A stretch of 64,000 bases of DNA from Nemertoderma westbladi (GCA_032718475.1 JAUCBJ010002196.1:18299-82298); one strand, 5' to 3'; positions 14,764 through 24,840 are shown, numbered from the stretch's first letter. Numbers and translations are program-made. Notes: generated from the sequence alone by a model not told the origin.

Positions 14764-17700
14764 ACAATACTATCAGCTTGTGTCACACAATACTCTCTGT
14801 CTGTGTCACACAATACTCTCTGCCTGTGTCACACAATACTCCTGCTTGTGTCACACAAGACGCTCTGATTGTGTCACACAATATTCTCTGTCTGTGTCAC
14901 ACAATACTATCAGCTTGTGTCACACAATACTCTCTGCCTGTGTCACACAATACTCTATGTCTGTGTCACACAATACTATCAGCTTGTGTCACACAATACT
15001 CTCTACCTGTGTCACACAATACTCTCTGAGTGTGTGAATTAATACTCACTGCCTGTGTCACACAATACTATCAGCTTGTGTCACACAATACTCTCTGAGT
15101 GTGTGACTCAATACTCTCTGCCTGTGTCACACAATACTCTCTGCTTGTGTCACACAAGACGCTCTGCTTGTGTCACACAATACTCTCTGTCTGTGTCACA
15201 CAATACGTTCTGCTTGTGTCACACAATACGTACTGCTTGTGTCACACAATACTCTCTACCTGTGTCACAGAATACTCTCTACCTGTGTCACACAATACTC
15301 TCTGTCTGTGTCACACAATACTCTCTGCCTGTGTCACACAATACTCTCTGCCTGTGTCACACAATACTATCAGCTTGTGTCACACAATACTATCTGCCTG
15401 TGTAACACAATACTCACTGATTGTGTCGCACAATACTCTCTGCCTGTGTCACACAATACTCTCTGCTGGTGTCACACAATGCTCTCTGCCTGCGTCACAC
15501 AATACTCCTGCTTGTGTCACACAATACGCTCTGCTTGTGTCACACAATACTCTCAGTCTGTATCACACAAGACGCTCTGAGTGTGTGACTCAATACTCTC
15601 TGCCTGTGTCACACAATACTATCAGCTTCTGTCACACAATACTCTCTGCCTGTGTCACACAATACTCTCTGAGCGTGTGATTCAATACTCTCTGCCTGTG
15701 TCACACAATACTCTCTGAGTGTGTGACTCAATACTCTCTGCCTGTGTCACACAATACTATCAGCTTGTGTCACACAATACTCTCTGCCTGTGTGACACAA
15801 TACTCTCTGAGTGTGTGAATTAATACTCAATGCCTGTGTCACACAATACTATCAGCTTGTGTCACACAATACTCTCTGAGTGTGTGACTCAATACTCTCT
15901 GCCTGTGTCACACAATACTCTCTACTTGTGTCACACAAGACGCTCTGCTTGTGTCACACAATACTCTCTGTCTGTGTCACACAATACGTTCTGCTTGTGT
16001 CACACAATACGTTCTGCTTGTGTCACACAATACTCTCTACCTGTGTCACAGAATACTCTCTACCTGTGTCACACAATACTCTCTGTCTGTGTCACTCAAT
16101 ACTCTCTGCCTGTGTCACACAATAGTCTCTGCCTGTGTCACACAATACTATCAGCTTGTGTCACACAATACTATCTGCCTGTGTCACACAATACTCACTG
16201 ATTGTGTCGCACAATACTCTCTGCCTGTGTCACACAATACTCTCTGCTGGTGTCACACAATACTATCTGCCTGCGTCACACAATACTCCTGCTTGTGTCA
16301 CACAATACGCTCTGCTTGTGTCACACAATACTCTCAGTCTGTGTCACACAAGACGCTCTGAGTGTGTGACTCAATACTCTCTGCCTGTGTCACACAATAC
16401 TATCAGCTTCTGTCACACAATACACTCTGCCTGTGTCACACAATACTCTCTGAGTGTGTGACTCAATACTCTCTGCCTGTGTCACACAATACTCTCTGAG
16501 TGTGTGACTCAATACTCTCTGCCTGTGTCACACAATACTATCAGCTTGTGTCACACAATACTCTCTGCCTGTGTCACACAATACTCTCTGATTGTGTCAC
16601 ACAATACTCTCTGTCTGTGTCAAACAATACTCTCTGCTTGTGTCACACAATACTCTCTGCCCGTGTCACGCAATACTCTCTGAGTGTGTGAATTAATACT
16701 CACTGCCTGTGTCACACAATACTATCAGCTTGTGTCATACAATACTCTCTGCCTGTGTCACACAATACTATCAGCTTGTGTCATACAATACTCTCTGCCT
16801 GTGTCACACAATACTCTCTGATTGTGTCACACAATACTCTCTGTCTGTGTCACACAATAATCTCTGCTTGTGTCACACAATACTCTCTGCCTGTGTCACA
16901 CAATACTATCAGCTTGTGTACACAATACTCTCTGTCTGTGTCACACAATACTCTCTGAGTGTGTGACTCAATACTCTCTGCCTGTGTCACACAATACTAT
17001 CAGCTTGTGTCATACAATACTCTCTGCCTGTGTCACACAATACTATCAGCTTGTGTCATACAATACTCTCTGCCTGTGTCACACAATACTCTCTGATTGT
17101 GTCACACAATACTCTCTGTCTGTGTCACACAATACTCTCTGCTTGTGTCACACAATACTCTCTGCCTGTGTCACACAATACTATCAGCTTGTGTCACACA
17201 ATACTCTCTGTCTGTGTCACACAATACTCTCTGCCTGTGTCACACAATACTCCTGCTTGTGTCACACAAGACGCTCTGCTTGTGTCACACAATATTCTCT
17301 GTCTGTGTCACACAATACTATCAGCTTGTGTCACACAATACTCTCTGCCTGTGTCACACAATACTCTATGTCTGTGTCACACAATACTATCAGCTTGTGT
17401 CACACAATACTCTCTACCTGTGTCACACAATACTCTCTGAGTGTGTGAATTAATACTCACTGCCTGTGTCACACAATACTATCAGCTTGTGTCACACAAT
17501 ACTCTCTGAGTGTGTGACTCAATACTCTCTGCCTGTGTCACACAATACTCTCTGCTTGTGTCACACAAGACGCTCTGCTTGTGTCACACAATACTCTCTG
17601 TCTGTGTCACACAATACGTTCTGCTTGTGTCACACAATACGTACTGCTTGTGTCACACAATACTCTCTACCTGTGTCACAGAATACTCTCTACCTGTGTC

Positions 17701-19040
17701 ACACAATACTCTCTGTCTGTGTCACACAATACTCTCTGCCTGTGTCACACAATACTCTCTGCCTGTGTCACACAATACTATCAGCTTGTGTCACACAATA
17801 CTATCTGCCTGTGTAACACAATACTCACTGATTGTGTCGCACAATACTCTCTGCCTGTGTCACACAATACTCTCTGCTGGTGTCACACAATGCTCTCTGC
17901 CTGCGTCACACAATACTCCTGCTTGTGTCACACAATACGCTCTGCTTGTGTCACACAATACTCTCAGTCTGTATCACACAAGACGCTCTGAGTGTGTGAC
18001 TCAATACTCTCTGCCTGTGTCACACAATACTATCAGCTTCTGTCACACAATACTCTCTGCCTGTGTCACACAATACTCTCTGAGTGTGTGACTCAATACT
18101 CTCTGCCTGTGTCACACAATACTATCAGCTTGTGTCACACAATACTCTCTGCCTGTGTCACACAATACTCTCTGATTGTGTCACACAATACTCTCTGTCT
18201 GTGTCACACAATACTCTCTGCTTGTGTCACACAATACTCTCTGCCCGTGTCACGCAATACTCTCTGAGTGTGTGAATTAATACTCACTGCCTGTGTCACA
18301 CAATACTATCAGCTTGTGTCATACAATACTCTCTGCCTGTGTCACACAATACTATCAGCTTGTGTCATACAATACTCTCTGCCTGTGTCACACAATACTC
18401 TCTGATTGTGTCACACAATACTCTCTGTCTGTGTCACACAATAAGCTCTGCTTGTGTCACACAATGCTCTCTGCCTGTGTCACACAATACTATCAGCTTG
18501 TGTCACACAATACTCTCTGTCTGTGTCACACAATACTCTCTGAGTGTGTGACTCAATACTCTCTGCCTGTGTCACACAATACTATCAGCTTGTGTCATAC
18601 AATACTCTCTGCCTGTGTCACACAATACTATCAGCTTGTGTCATACAATACTCTCTGCCTGTGTCACACAATACTCTCTGATTGTGTCACACAATACTCT
18701 CTGTCTGTGTCACACAATACTCTCTGCTTGTGTCACACAATACTCTCTGCCTGTGTCACACAATACTATCAGCTTGTGTCACACAATACTCTCTGTCTGT
18801 GTCACACAATACTCTCTGCCTGTGTCACACAATACTCCTGCTTGTGTCACACAAGACGCTCTGCTTGTGTCACACAATACTCTCTGTCTGTGTCTCACAA
18901 TACTATCAGCTTGTGTCACACAATACTCTCTGCCTGTGTCACACAATACTCTATGTCTGTGTCACACAATACTATCAGCTTGTGTCACACAATACTCTCT
19001 ACCTGTGTCACACAATACTCTCTGAGTGTGTGAATTAATA
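14548..19040. repeat. re-duplicated satellite blocks (offsets 2411, 8410 and 14547 bp)
   Basis: Blocks seen earlier return here: the unit series at 508 recurs at 15055 (offset 14547) and 17466 (a further 2411). The series at 7420 recurs at 15830 and that at 9056 at 17466 (offset 8410). The 15.8-16.4 kb copy shares the AATAGTCTC variant with 7.4-8.0 kb and not with 1.3-1.9 kb, so its source was the second 6.1-kb block. This records the order of duplication events. Confidence 0.75.
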
Positions 19041-20683
19041 CTCACTGCCTGTGTCACACAATACTATCAGCTTGTGTCACACAATACTCTCTGAGTGTGT
19101 GACTCAATACTCTCTGCCTGTGTCACACAATACTATCAGCTTGTGTCACACAATTCTCTCTGAGTGTGTGACTCAATACTCTCTGCCTGTGTCACACAAT
19201 ACTCTCTGCTTGTGTCACACAAGACGCTCTGCTTGTGTCACACAATACTCTCTGTCTGTGTCACACAATACGTTTTGCTTGTGTCACACAATACGTTATG
19301 CTTGTGTCACACAATACTCTCCTCCTGTGTCACAGAATACTCTATACCTGTGTCACACAATACTCTCTGCCTGTGTCACACAATATTCTCTGCCTGTGTC
19401 ACACAATACTCTCTGCTTGTGTCACACAATACTCTCTGCCTGTGTCACACAATATTCTCTGCATGTGTCACACAATACTATCAGCTTGTGTCATACAATA
19501 CTCTCTGCCTGTGTCACACAATACTCTCTGCCTGTGTCAAACAATACTATCAGCTTGTGTCATACAATACACTCTGCCTGTGTCACACAATACTCACTGA
19601 TTGTGTCGCACAATACTCTCTGCCTGTGTCACACAATAATCTCTGCTTGTGACACACAATACTATCTGCCTGTGTCACACAATACTCCTGCTTGTGTCAC
19701 ACAATACTCTCTGTCTGTGTCATACAAGACGCTCTGCTTGGGTCACACAATAACCCCTGTATGTTTCACACAATACTATCAGCTTGTGTCACACAATACT
19801 CTCTGCCTGTGTCACACAATACTCTCTGAGTGTGTGACTCAATACTCTCTGCATGTGTCACACAATAGTATCAGCTTGTGTCACACAATACTATCTGCCT
19901 GTGTCACACAATACTATCAGCTTGTGTCACACAATACTCTCTGAGTGTGTGACTCAATACTCTCTGTCTGTGTCACACAATACTCTCTGCTCGTGTCACA
20001 CAATACACTCTGCTTGTGTCACACAATACTCTCTGTCTGTGTCACACAATACGTTTTGCTTGCGTCACACAATACGTTCTGCTTGTGTAACACAATACTC
20101 TCTTCCTGTGTCACAGAATACTCTCTACCTGTATCACACAATACTCTCTGCCTGTGTCACACAATATTATCTGCCTGTGTCACCCAATACTATCAGCTTG
20201 TGTCATACTATACTCTCTGCCTGTGTCACACAATACTCTCTGAATGTGTGACTCAATACTCTATGCATGTGTCACACAATAGTATCAGCTTGTGTCACAC
20301 AATACTATCTGCCTGTGTCACACAATACTATCAGCTTGTGTCACACAATACTCTCTGAGTGTGTGACTCAATACTCTCTGTCTGTGTCACACAATACTCT
20401 CTGCTCGTGTCACACAATACACTCTGCTTGTGTCACACAATACTCTCTGTCTGTGTCACACAATACGTTTTGCTTGTGTCACACAATATTATCTGCCTGT
20501 GTCACCCAATACTATCAGCTTGTGTCATACTATACTCTCTGCCTGTGTCATACAATACTCTCTGCCTGTGTCACACAATACTCACTGATTGTGTCGCACA
20601 ATACTCTCTGCCTGTGTCACACAATACTGTCTGCTTGTGTCACACAATACTATCTGTCTGTGTCACACAAGACGGTCTATATT

Positions 20684-21207
20684 GTATTTATTCCAAGCCA
20701 CGGGGGCCCATAGTAAAATAGTAGATACATAAACAAAAAGGACATAAACAAAAAGGACATAAACAAACAAATACTTTACAAACAAATACTTTACAAAATA
20801 CACATAGCACACTAGTAATTAATAATAAACACCGAAACTCTAATAGCAATTACGTAGTTAAACGAAAAAGGCTAGTGCTGGTGCAAACTAAATATAACAG
20901 AGTAAGGTCTACATAAATTGTATACACCACCTAAGATAGTGTTGTAAGAATGAGTATTCTATTTAATAGGCTTTGTGAGGATCTATAAGTTATGTGAAAA
21001 AACATTGGCAAACGTAGTTCGCCAAAAGAAAGTGACATACTTGTAGGTTCTTCACCGGTGAGCCTAGGGATATTAAACAGTAGCCTAGCACAATTATTGT
21101 AAGCTACCCTAATCTTATCGTACGCACGATGTGAGTAGTTCTTACTAGCCCATAGGCTGTTGCAGTATATTGGGGTACAGTAAGCACGAAAAAGTGCAGT
21201 TTTAACA
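20684..21207 (-). mobile_element. 5'-truncated non-LTR retrotransposon (3' end only)
   Basis: On the minus strand this holds the last 90 or so codons of a reverse transcriptase followed by about 240 bp of AT-rich 3' UTR and an AATAAA signal (complement of 20687-20692). The UTR contains a doubled AACAAAAAGGACAT segment and a doubled ACAAATACTTTAC segment (plus-strand reading). The 3' end abuts the 23-bp satellite, and the 5' truncation point at 21207/21208 coincides exactly with the first base of the 412-bp repeat array. It is a dead copy. Confidence 0.75.
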
Positions 21208-21212
21208 TACAT
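20931..21212 (-). pseudogene. C-terminal fragment of non-LTR reverse transcriptase ORF
   Basis: About 93 residues matching the thumb and post-thumb region of CR1/Jockey-type non-LTR reverse transcriptases: it starts with a VKTALFRAYCTPIYCNSLW stretch, then RVAYNNCARLLFNIPR, the usual 'LF+-YC-PLY---LW ... L+VAYN-A-R-L---PR' pattern. The catalytic palm motifs are missing because the element is truncated upstream. The apparent ATG at 21212 is supplied by the junction with the 412-bp repeat and is not the real start. The clade is uncertain; the family (non-LTR RT) is confident from the motif order. Confidence 0.75.
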
Positions 21213-21250
21213 TTATTATAGGAAGGGATCTAGGGGTCTTAACCTCGAAT

Positions 21251-21281
21251 GATAAGTTTATTTTACCGAAAATAACTTATC
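21251..21281 (-). terminator. hairpin with T4 run in each 412-bp unit (possible weak pol III stop)
   Basis: GATAAGTT..ATTTT pairs with AAAATAACTTATC: a 13-bp stem with one bulged base and a 4-nt loop. On the minus strand it contains TTTT, the only T4 run on that strand in the unit, downstream of the hammerhead. It may be a weak pol III terminator or an RNA fold used in a circular form. Copies lie at +412 and +824, and at +1236 in the partial unit's upstream end. The role is inferred. Confidence 0.45.
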
Positions 21282-21392
21282 TTTTATTGGCGCAATTGTA
21301 GGACTAATCCCATCACATGCGTACTTTTTAACCGGGTAGTGTACAAATTTAAGAATCGCGTAATTTTTCTTGAAATTAATATCTCATATCTC

Positions 21393-21446
21393 TCCAAACC
21401 ACGTACGCGTTTCGACCTTACTGGGTCTCATCAGCGTGGTGTCGGA
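21393..21446 (-). ncRNA. hammerhead ribozyme, type I, copy 1
   Basis: Minus-strand core read 5' to 3': stem I strand ACCACG (complement of 21435-21440), CUGAUGA (21434-21428), stem II GACC/GGUC closing a 6-nt CAGUAA loop, GAAA (21413-21410), a minimal stem III AC..GU, the cleavage triplet GUA (21406-21404) and the other stem I strand CGUGGU (21403-21398). Stem I continues as UCC/GGA beyond a small internal loop. All invariant core positions (C3, G5, A6, G8, A9, G12, A13, A14, A15.1-U16.1) are present, and H17 is A, which is permitted. Predicted self-cleavage lies between 21404 and 21403. Stem III is only 2 bp in the monomer, but ACGCGU is self-complementary, as in hammerheads that act as dimers. 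Confidence 0.9.
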
Positions 21447-21505
21447 TTCGAACCTGGGACCTCGAGGTGGAAGCCGAGACTACAACCACTAGGCCACAGG
21501 TTCTT
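21440..21505 (-). promoter_or_regulatory. tRNA-like internal pol III promoter, unit 1
   Basis: A box TGGCCTAGTGG (complement of 21486-21496, fits TRGYNNARNNG) and B box GGTTCGAATCC (complement of 21444-21454, exact GGTTCGANTCC) lie about 31 bp apart, with a CTTCCAC anticodon-loop-like stretch between them, similar to tRNA-Gly. The T stem pairs at only about 2 of 5 positions and no acceptor stem forms, so it is tRNA-derived and not a working tRNA. Its last three bases are also part of stem I of the hammerhead. Confidence 0.85.
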
Positions 21506-21804
21506 GAGATATGGAGTATTAATTTCAAAGCCAGCTGCCATTTTATTAGCCCCTGAGTTTTTGATTATTGATAGTAACAATGTGTTGGCAAGCTGTATTT
21601 TTCGAGGTGTTTGTTATTCTACATTTATTATAGGAAGGGATCTAGGGGTCTTAACCTCGAATGATAAGTTTATTTTACCGAAAATAACTTATCTTTTATT
21701 GGCGCAATTGTAGGACTAATCCCATCACATGCGTACTTTTTAACCGGGTAGTGTACAAATTTAAGAATCGCGTAATTTTTCTTGAAATTAATATCTCATA
21801 TCTC

Positions 21805-21858
21805 TCCAAACCACGTACGCGTTTCGACCTTACTGGGTCTCATCAGCGTGGTGTCGGA
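21805..21858 (-). ncRNA. hammerhead ribozyme, type I, copy 2
   Basis: Same sequence as copy 1, 412 bp away. Predicted cleavage is between 21816 and 21815 on the minus strand. Cleavage here and at copy 1 would release a 412-nt monomer. Confidence 0.9.
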
Positions 21859-21917
21859 TTCGAACCTGGGACCTCGAGGTGGAAGCCGAGACTACAACCA
21901 CTAGGCCACAGGTTCTT
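21852..21917 (-). promoter_or_regulatory. tRNA-like internal pol III promoter, unit 2
   Basis: Identical A and B boxes, 412 bp from unit 1 (A box complement 21898-21908, B box 21856-21866). Confidence 0.85.
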
Positions 21918-22216
21918 GAGATATGGAGTATTAATTTCAAAGCCAGCTGCCATTTTATTAGCCCCTGAGTTTTTGATTATTGATAGTAACAATGTGTTGG
22001 CAAGCTGTATTTTTCGAGGTGTTTGTTATTCTACATTTATTATAGGAAGGGATCTAGGGGTCTTAACCTCGAATGATAAGTTTATTTTACCGAAAATAAC
22101 TTATCTTTTATTGGCGCAATTGTAGGACTAATCCCATCACATGCGTACTTTTTAACCGGGTAGTGTACAAATTTAAGAATCGCGTAATTTTTCTTGAAAT
22201 TAATATCTCATATCTC

Positions 22217-22270
22217 TCCAAACCACGTACGCGTTTCGACCTTACTGGGTCTCATCAGCGTGGTGTCGGA
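22217..22270 (-). ncRNA. hammerhead ribozyme, type I, copy 3
   Basis: Same sequence as copy 1, shifted by 824 bp. Core CUGAUGA, stem II GACC/GGUC, GAAA and the GUA cleavage triplet are all intact. Confidence 0.9.
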
Positions 22271-22329
22271 TTCGAACCTGGGACCTCGAGGTGGAAGCCG
22301 AGACTACAACCACTAGGCCACAGGTTCTT
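22264..22329 (-). promoter_or_regulatory. tRNA-like internal pol III promoter, unit 3
   Basis: Identical A and B boxes, 824 bp from unit 1 (A box complement 22310-22320, B box 22268-22278). Confidence 0.85.
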
Positions 22330-22628
22330 GAGATATGGAGTATTAATTTCAAAGCCAGCTGCCATTTTATTAGCCCCTGAGTTTTTGATTATTGATAGTA
22401 ACAATGTGTTGGCAAGCTGTATTTTTCGAGGTGTTTGTTATTCTACATTTATTATAGGAAGGGATCTAGGGGTCTTAACCTCGAATGATAAGTTTATTTT
22501 ACCGAAAATAACTTATCTTTTATTGGCGCAATTGTAGGACTAATCCCATCACATGCGTACTTTTTAACCGGGTAGTGTACAAATTTAAGAATCGCGTAAT
22601 TTTTCTTGAAATTAATATCTCATATCTC

Positions 22629-22682
22629 TCCAAACCACGTACGCGTTTCGACCTTACTGGGTCTCATCAGCGTGGTGTCGGA
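22629..22682 (-). ncRNA. hammerhead ribozyme, type I, copy 4
   Basis: Same sequence as copy 1, shifted by 1236 bp. It lies in the last, partial unit, which still includes the upstream promoter boxes and both arms of the inverted repeat before breaking off at 22782. Confidence 0.9.
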
Positions 22683-22741
22683 TTCGAACCTGGGACCTCG
22701 AGGTGGAAGCCGAGACTACAACCACTAGGCCACAGGTTCTT
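22676..22741 (-). promoter_or_regulatory. tRNA-like internal pol III promoter, unit 4
   Basis: Identical A and B boxes, 1236 bp from unit 1 (A box complement 22722-22732, B box 22680-22690), in the truncated last unit. Confidence 0.85.
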
Positions 22742-22782
22742 GAGATATGGAGTATTAATTTCAAAGCCAGCTGCCATTTTAT

Positions 22783-24180
22783 GTCACACAAGACGCTCTG
22801 CTTGTGTCACACAATACTCTATGTCTGTGTCACACAATACGTTCTGCTTGTGTTACACAATACTGTCTACCTGTGTGACACAATACTCTCTGAGTGTGTG
22901 AATTAATACTCACTGCCTGTGTCACACAATACTCTCGGAGTGTGTGACTCAACACTCTCTGCCTGTGTCACACAATACTATCAGCTTGTGTCACACAATA
23001 CTCTCTGTCTGTGTCACACAATACTATTACCTTGTGTCACACAATACTCTCTGCCTGTGTGACACAATACTCTCTGAGTGTGTGAATTAATACTCACTGC
23101 CTGTGTCACACAATACTATCAGCTTGTGTCACACAATACTCTCTGAGTGTGTGACTCAATACTCTCTGCCTGTGTCACACAATACTCTCTGCTTGTGTCA
23201 CACAAGACGCTCTGCTTGTGTCACACAATACTCTATGTCTGTGTCACACAATACGTTCTGCTTGTGTCACACAATACTTTCTACCTGTGTCACAGAATAC
23301 TCTCTGCCTGTGTCACACAATACTCTCTGTCTGTGTCACACAATACTCTCTGCCTGTGTCACACAATACTCTCTGCCTGTGTCACACAATACTATCAGCT
23401 TGTGTCTGCGGGTGTCACACAATACTCTCTGCCTGCGTCACACAATACTCCTGCTTCTGTCACACAATACGCTCTGCTTGTGTCACACAATACTCTCAGT
23501 CTGTGTCACACAAGACGCTCTGCTTGGGTCACACAATCCTCCCTGTATGTGTCATACAATACTATCAGCTTCTGTCACGCAATACTCTCTGCCTGTGTCA
23601 CACAATACTCTCTGAGTGTGTGACTCAATACTCTCTGCCTGTGTCACAATACTATCAGCTTGTGTCATACAATACTCTCTGCCTGTGTCACACAATACTC
23701 TCTGCTTGTGTCACACAATACTCTCTGCCTGTGTCACACAATACTCCTGCTTGTGTCACACAAGACGCTCTGCTTGTGTCACACAATACTCTCTGTCTAT
23801 GTCACACAATACTATCAGCTTGTGTCACACAATACTCTCTGTCTGTGTCACACAATACTCTCGGAGTGTGTGACTCAACACTCTCTGCCTGTGTCACACA
23901 ATACTATCAGCTTGTGTCACACAATACTCTCTGTCTGTGTCACACAATACTCTCTACCTGTGTCACAGAATACTCTCTACCTGTGTCACGCAATACTCTC
24001 TGCCTGTGTCACACAATACTCTCTGCCTCTGCCACACAATACTCTCTGCTTGTGTCACACAATACTATCTGCCTGTGACACACAATACTCTCTGCTTGTG
24101 CCACACAATACTCTCTACCTGTGTCACGCAATATTCTCTGCCTGTGTCACACAATACACTCTGCCTGTGTCACACAATAC
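22783..24180. repeat. 23-bp satellite array, right block
   Basis: The 23-bp unit resumes directly after the truncated 412-bp repeat and runs to 24180. Units here are more diverged than in the left block (CCTCTGCCACAC, GGGTCACACAATCC, a shortened GTGTCACAATACT unit near 23641). This fits the edge of an array, which is homogenised less. The array stops at a decayed RTE reverse transcriptase fragment. Confidence 0.95.
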
Positions 24181-24183
24181 TCT

Positions 24184-24441
24184 GACATCCCCATTGGTGA
24201 TATAACATTCCAAGAGGTCTTGTCTGCTTCAAAGCTCATTAAAACCAATAGGGCATTCGGGGTTGATGATGATTTAAGAGAATGAATTTTTTCACTTGTT
24301 TTGGGCTTTATCAACAAGATACTTATTTTCTACAAACTCCCGAGTATACCAAGGGTGTGGAAAAGAATTTGTGTGATCAGATACATCAACTGGAATTTGA
24401 TTGGACTCATAACTATTTGTAGCACATTAGGGCACAGAATC
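24184..24441 (+). pseudogene. decayed RTE-type reverse transcriptase fragment
   Basis: Forward-frame translation begins DIPIGDITFQEV and continues to SKLIKTNRA then GVD. It aligns residue for residue with the DITIGDISFAEV...KSIKTNRAASGVD segment of the RTE element at 49.3-51.0 kb (opposite strand there). After a stop and a frameshift near 24285, similarity resumes as FYKLPSIPRVWKR and a stretch matching the 'RGISLISIAAKLYNRI' region, ending at a stop at 24442. Two residues of the SGVDG loop are lost and no catalytic motif remains. Confidence 0.75.
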
Positions 24442-24716
24442 TGACGGATTCTTTGCGAATTTCGCACGTTTCCGAAAAATGCGCAATATTTTGAATAATT
24501 ATATAATTTAATTTTTTCTCCTATTTTATTCCCTTCGGGACGCTGTTTTTAACCCTTTGCGTACCAAAGAGAAATTACATAAATTTTTACTTCCAAGGAC
24601 CAAAAAAATTATATTTGATACGACCAAGGTTTATTTTCTTGCCGTACCAGAGATTTTTATATAAAGAGGATAAGGGCAATTCCATAGGTTTGGAGTCGTT
24701 TCATAATCGGTTGGAA
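24442..24716. other. AT-rich DNA, no gene seen
   Basis: Long runs of A and T around an AACCCTTTGCGTACC sequence. No open frame with recognisable protein similarity. Confidence 0.6.
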
Positions 24717-24840
24717 TTTATGTCTCCTATAACCCAAATTTACTGAATTTTTGTCTCCTATAACCCAAATTTACTGAATTTATGTCTCCTATAACCCAAA
24801 TTTACTGAATTTATGTCTCCTATAACCCAAATTTACTGAA
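24717..24840. repeat. 31-bp tandem repeat x4
   Basis: Four nearly perfect copies of a 31-bp unit with core ATGTCTCCTATAACCCAAA; one copy has TTTTTG in place of TTTATG. Confidence 0.9.

Larger units (their letters stand above)
1..20678. repeat. 23-bp satellite array, left block
   Basis: Almost uninterrupted tandem array of a 23-bp unit with core TGTGTCACACAATACT followed by a short variable tail (CTCTGCC, ATCAGCT, CTCTGTC and others). Diagnostic variants include units with GTGTGACTCAATACT, GTGTGAATTAATACT, TCATACAATACT, GCCACACAATACT and CACACAAGACGCT. The unit has no stop codon in any forward frame and 23 is not a multiple of 3, so all three frames stay open and cycle through the same 23-residue string. 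The long apparent reading frames are therefore a by-product of the repeat and are not annotated as genes. TGTGTCACACA is an odd-length palindrome around its central base. The array ends where a retrotransposon 3' end begins. Confidence 0.97.
21372..21526. repeat. 21-nt inverted repeats enclosing the promoter/ribozyme cassette
   Basis: The arms at 21372-21392 (GAAATTAATA..CATATCTC) and 21506-21526 are reverse complements over 21 nt with about two mismatches. They directly border the hammerhead on one side and the A-box end on the other. The same arms occur 412, 824 and 1236 bp further on. In RNA they would extend the fold beyond stem I into a long rod. Confidence 0.8.
21208..22782 (-). repeat. 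412-bp tandem array with tRNA-like promoter and hammerhead ribozyme (3.8 copies)
   Basis: The four copies start at 21208, 21620, 22032 and 22444. The last is cut at 22782, where the 23-bp satellite resumes. Where I compared them the copies look identical. Read on the minus strand, each unit has, in order, one arm of a 21-nt inverted repeat, a pol III A box, a B box, a hammerhead ribozyme overlapping the B box, the other arm, and farther downstream a 13-bp hairpin with a T4 run. Tandem 200-400-bp units with a type I hammerhead are typical of animal retrozyme-like elements and of schistosome Sm-alpha, which also has a pol III promoter. No protein coding is evident. Confidence 0.9.

Noticed and set aside
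1-20678. CRISPR array
   Set aside because: There are no unique spacers; repeat and 'spacer' together make a simple 23-bp satellite, and the DNA is from an animal.
21440-21505. Functional tRNA-Gly gene
   Set aside because: A and B boxes are good, but the T stem pairs at only about two positions and no acceptor stem is possible. It is a tRNA-derived promoter.
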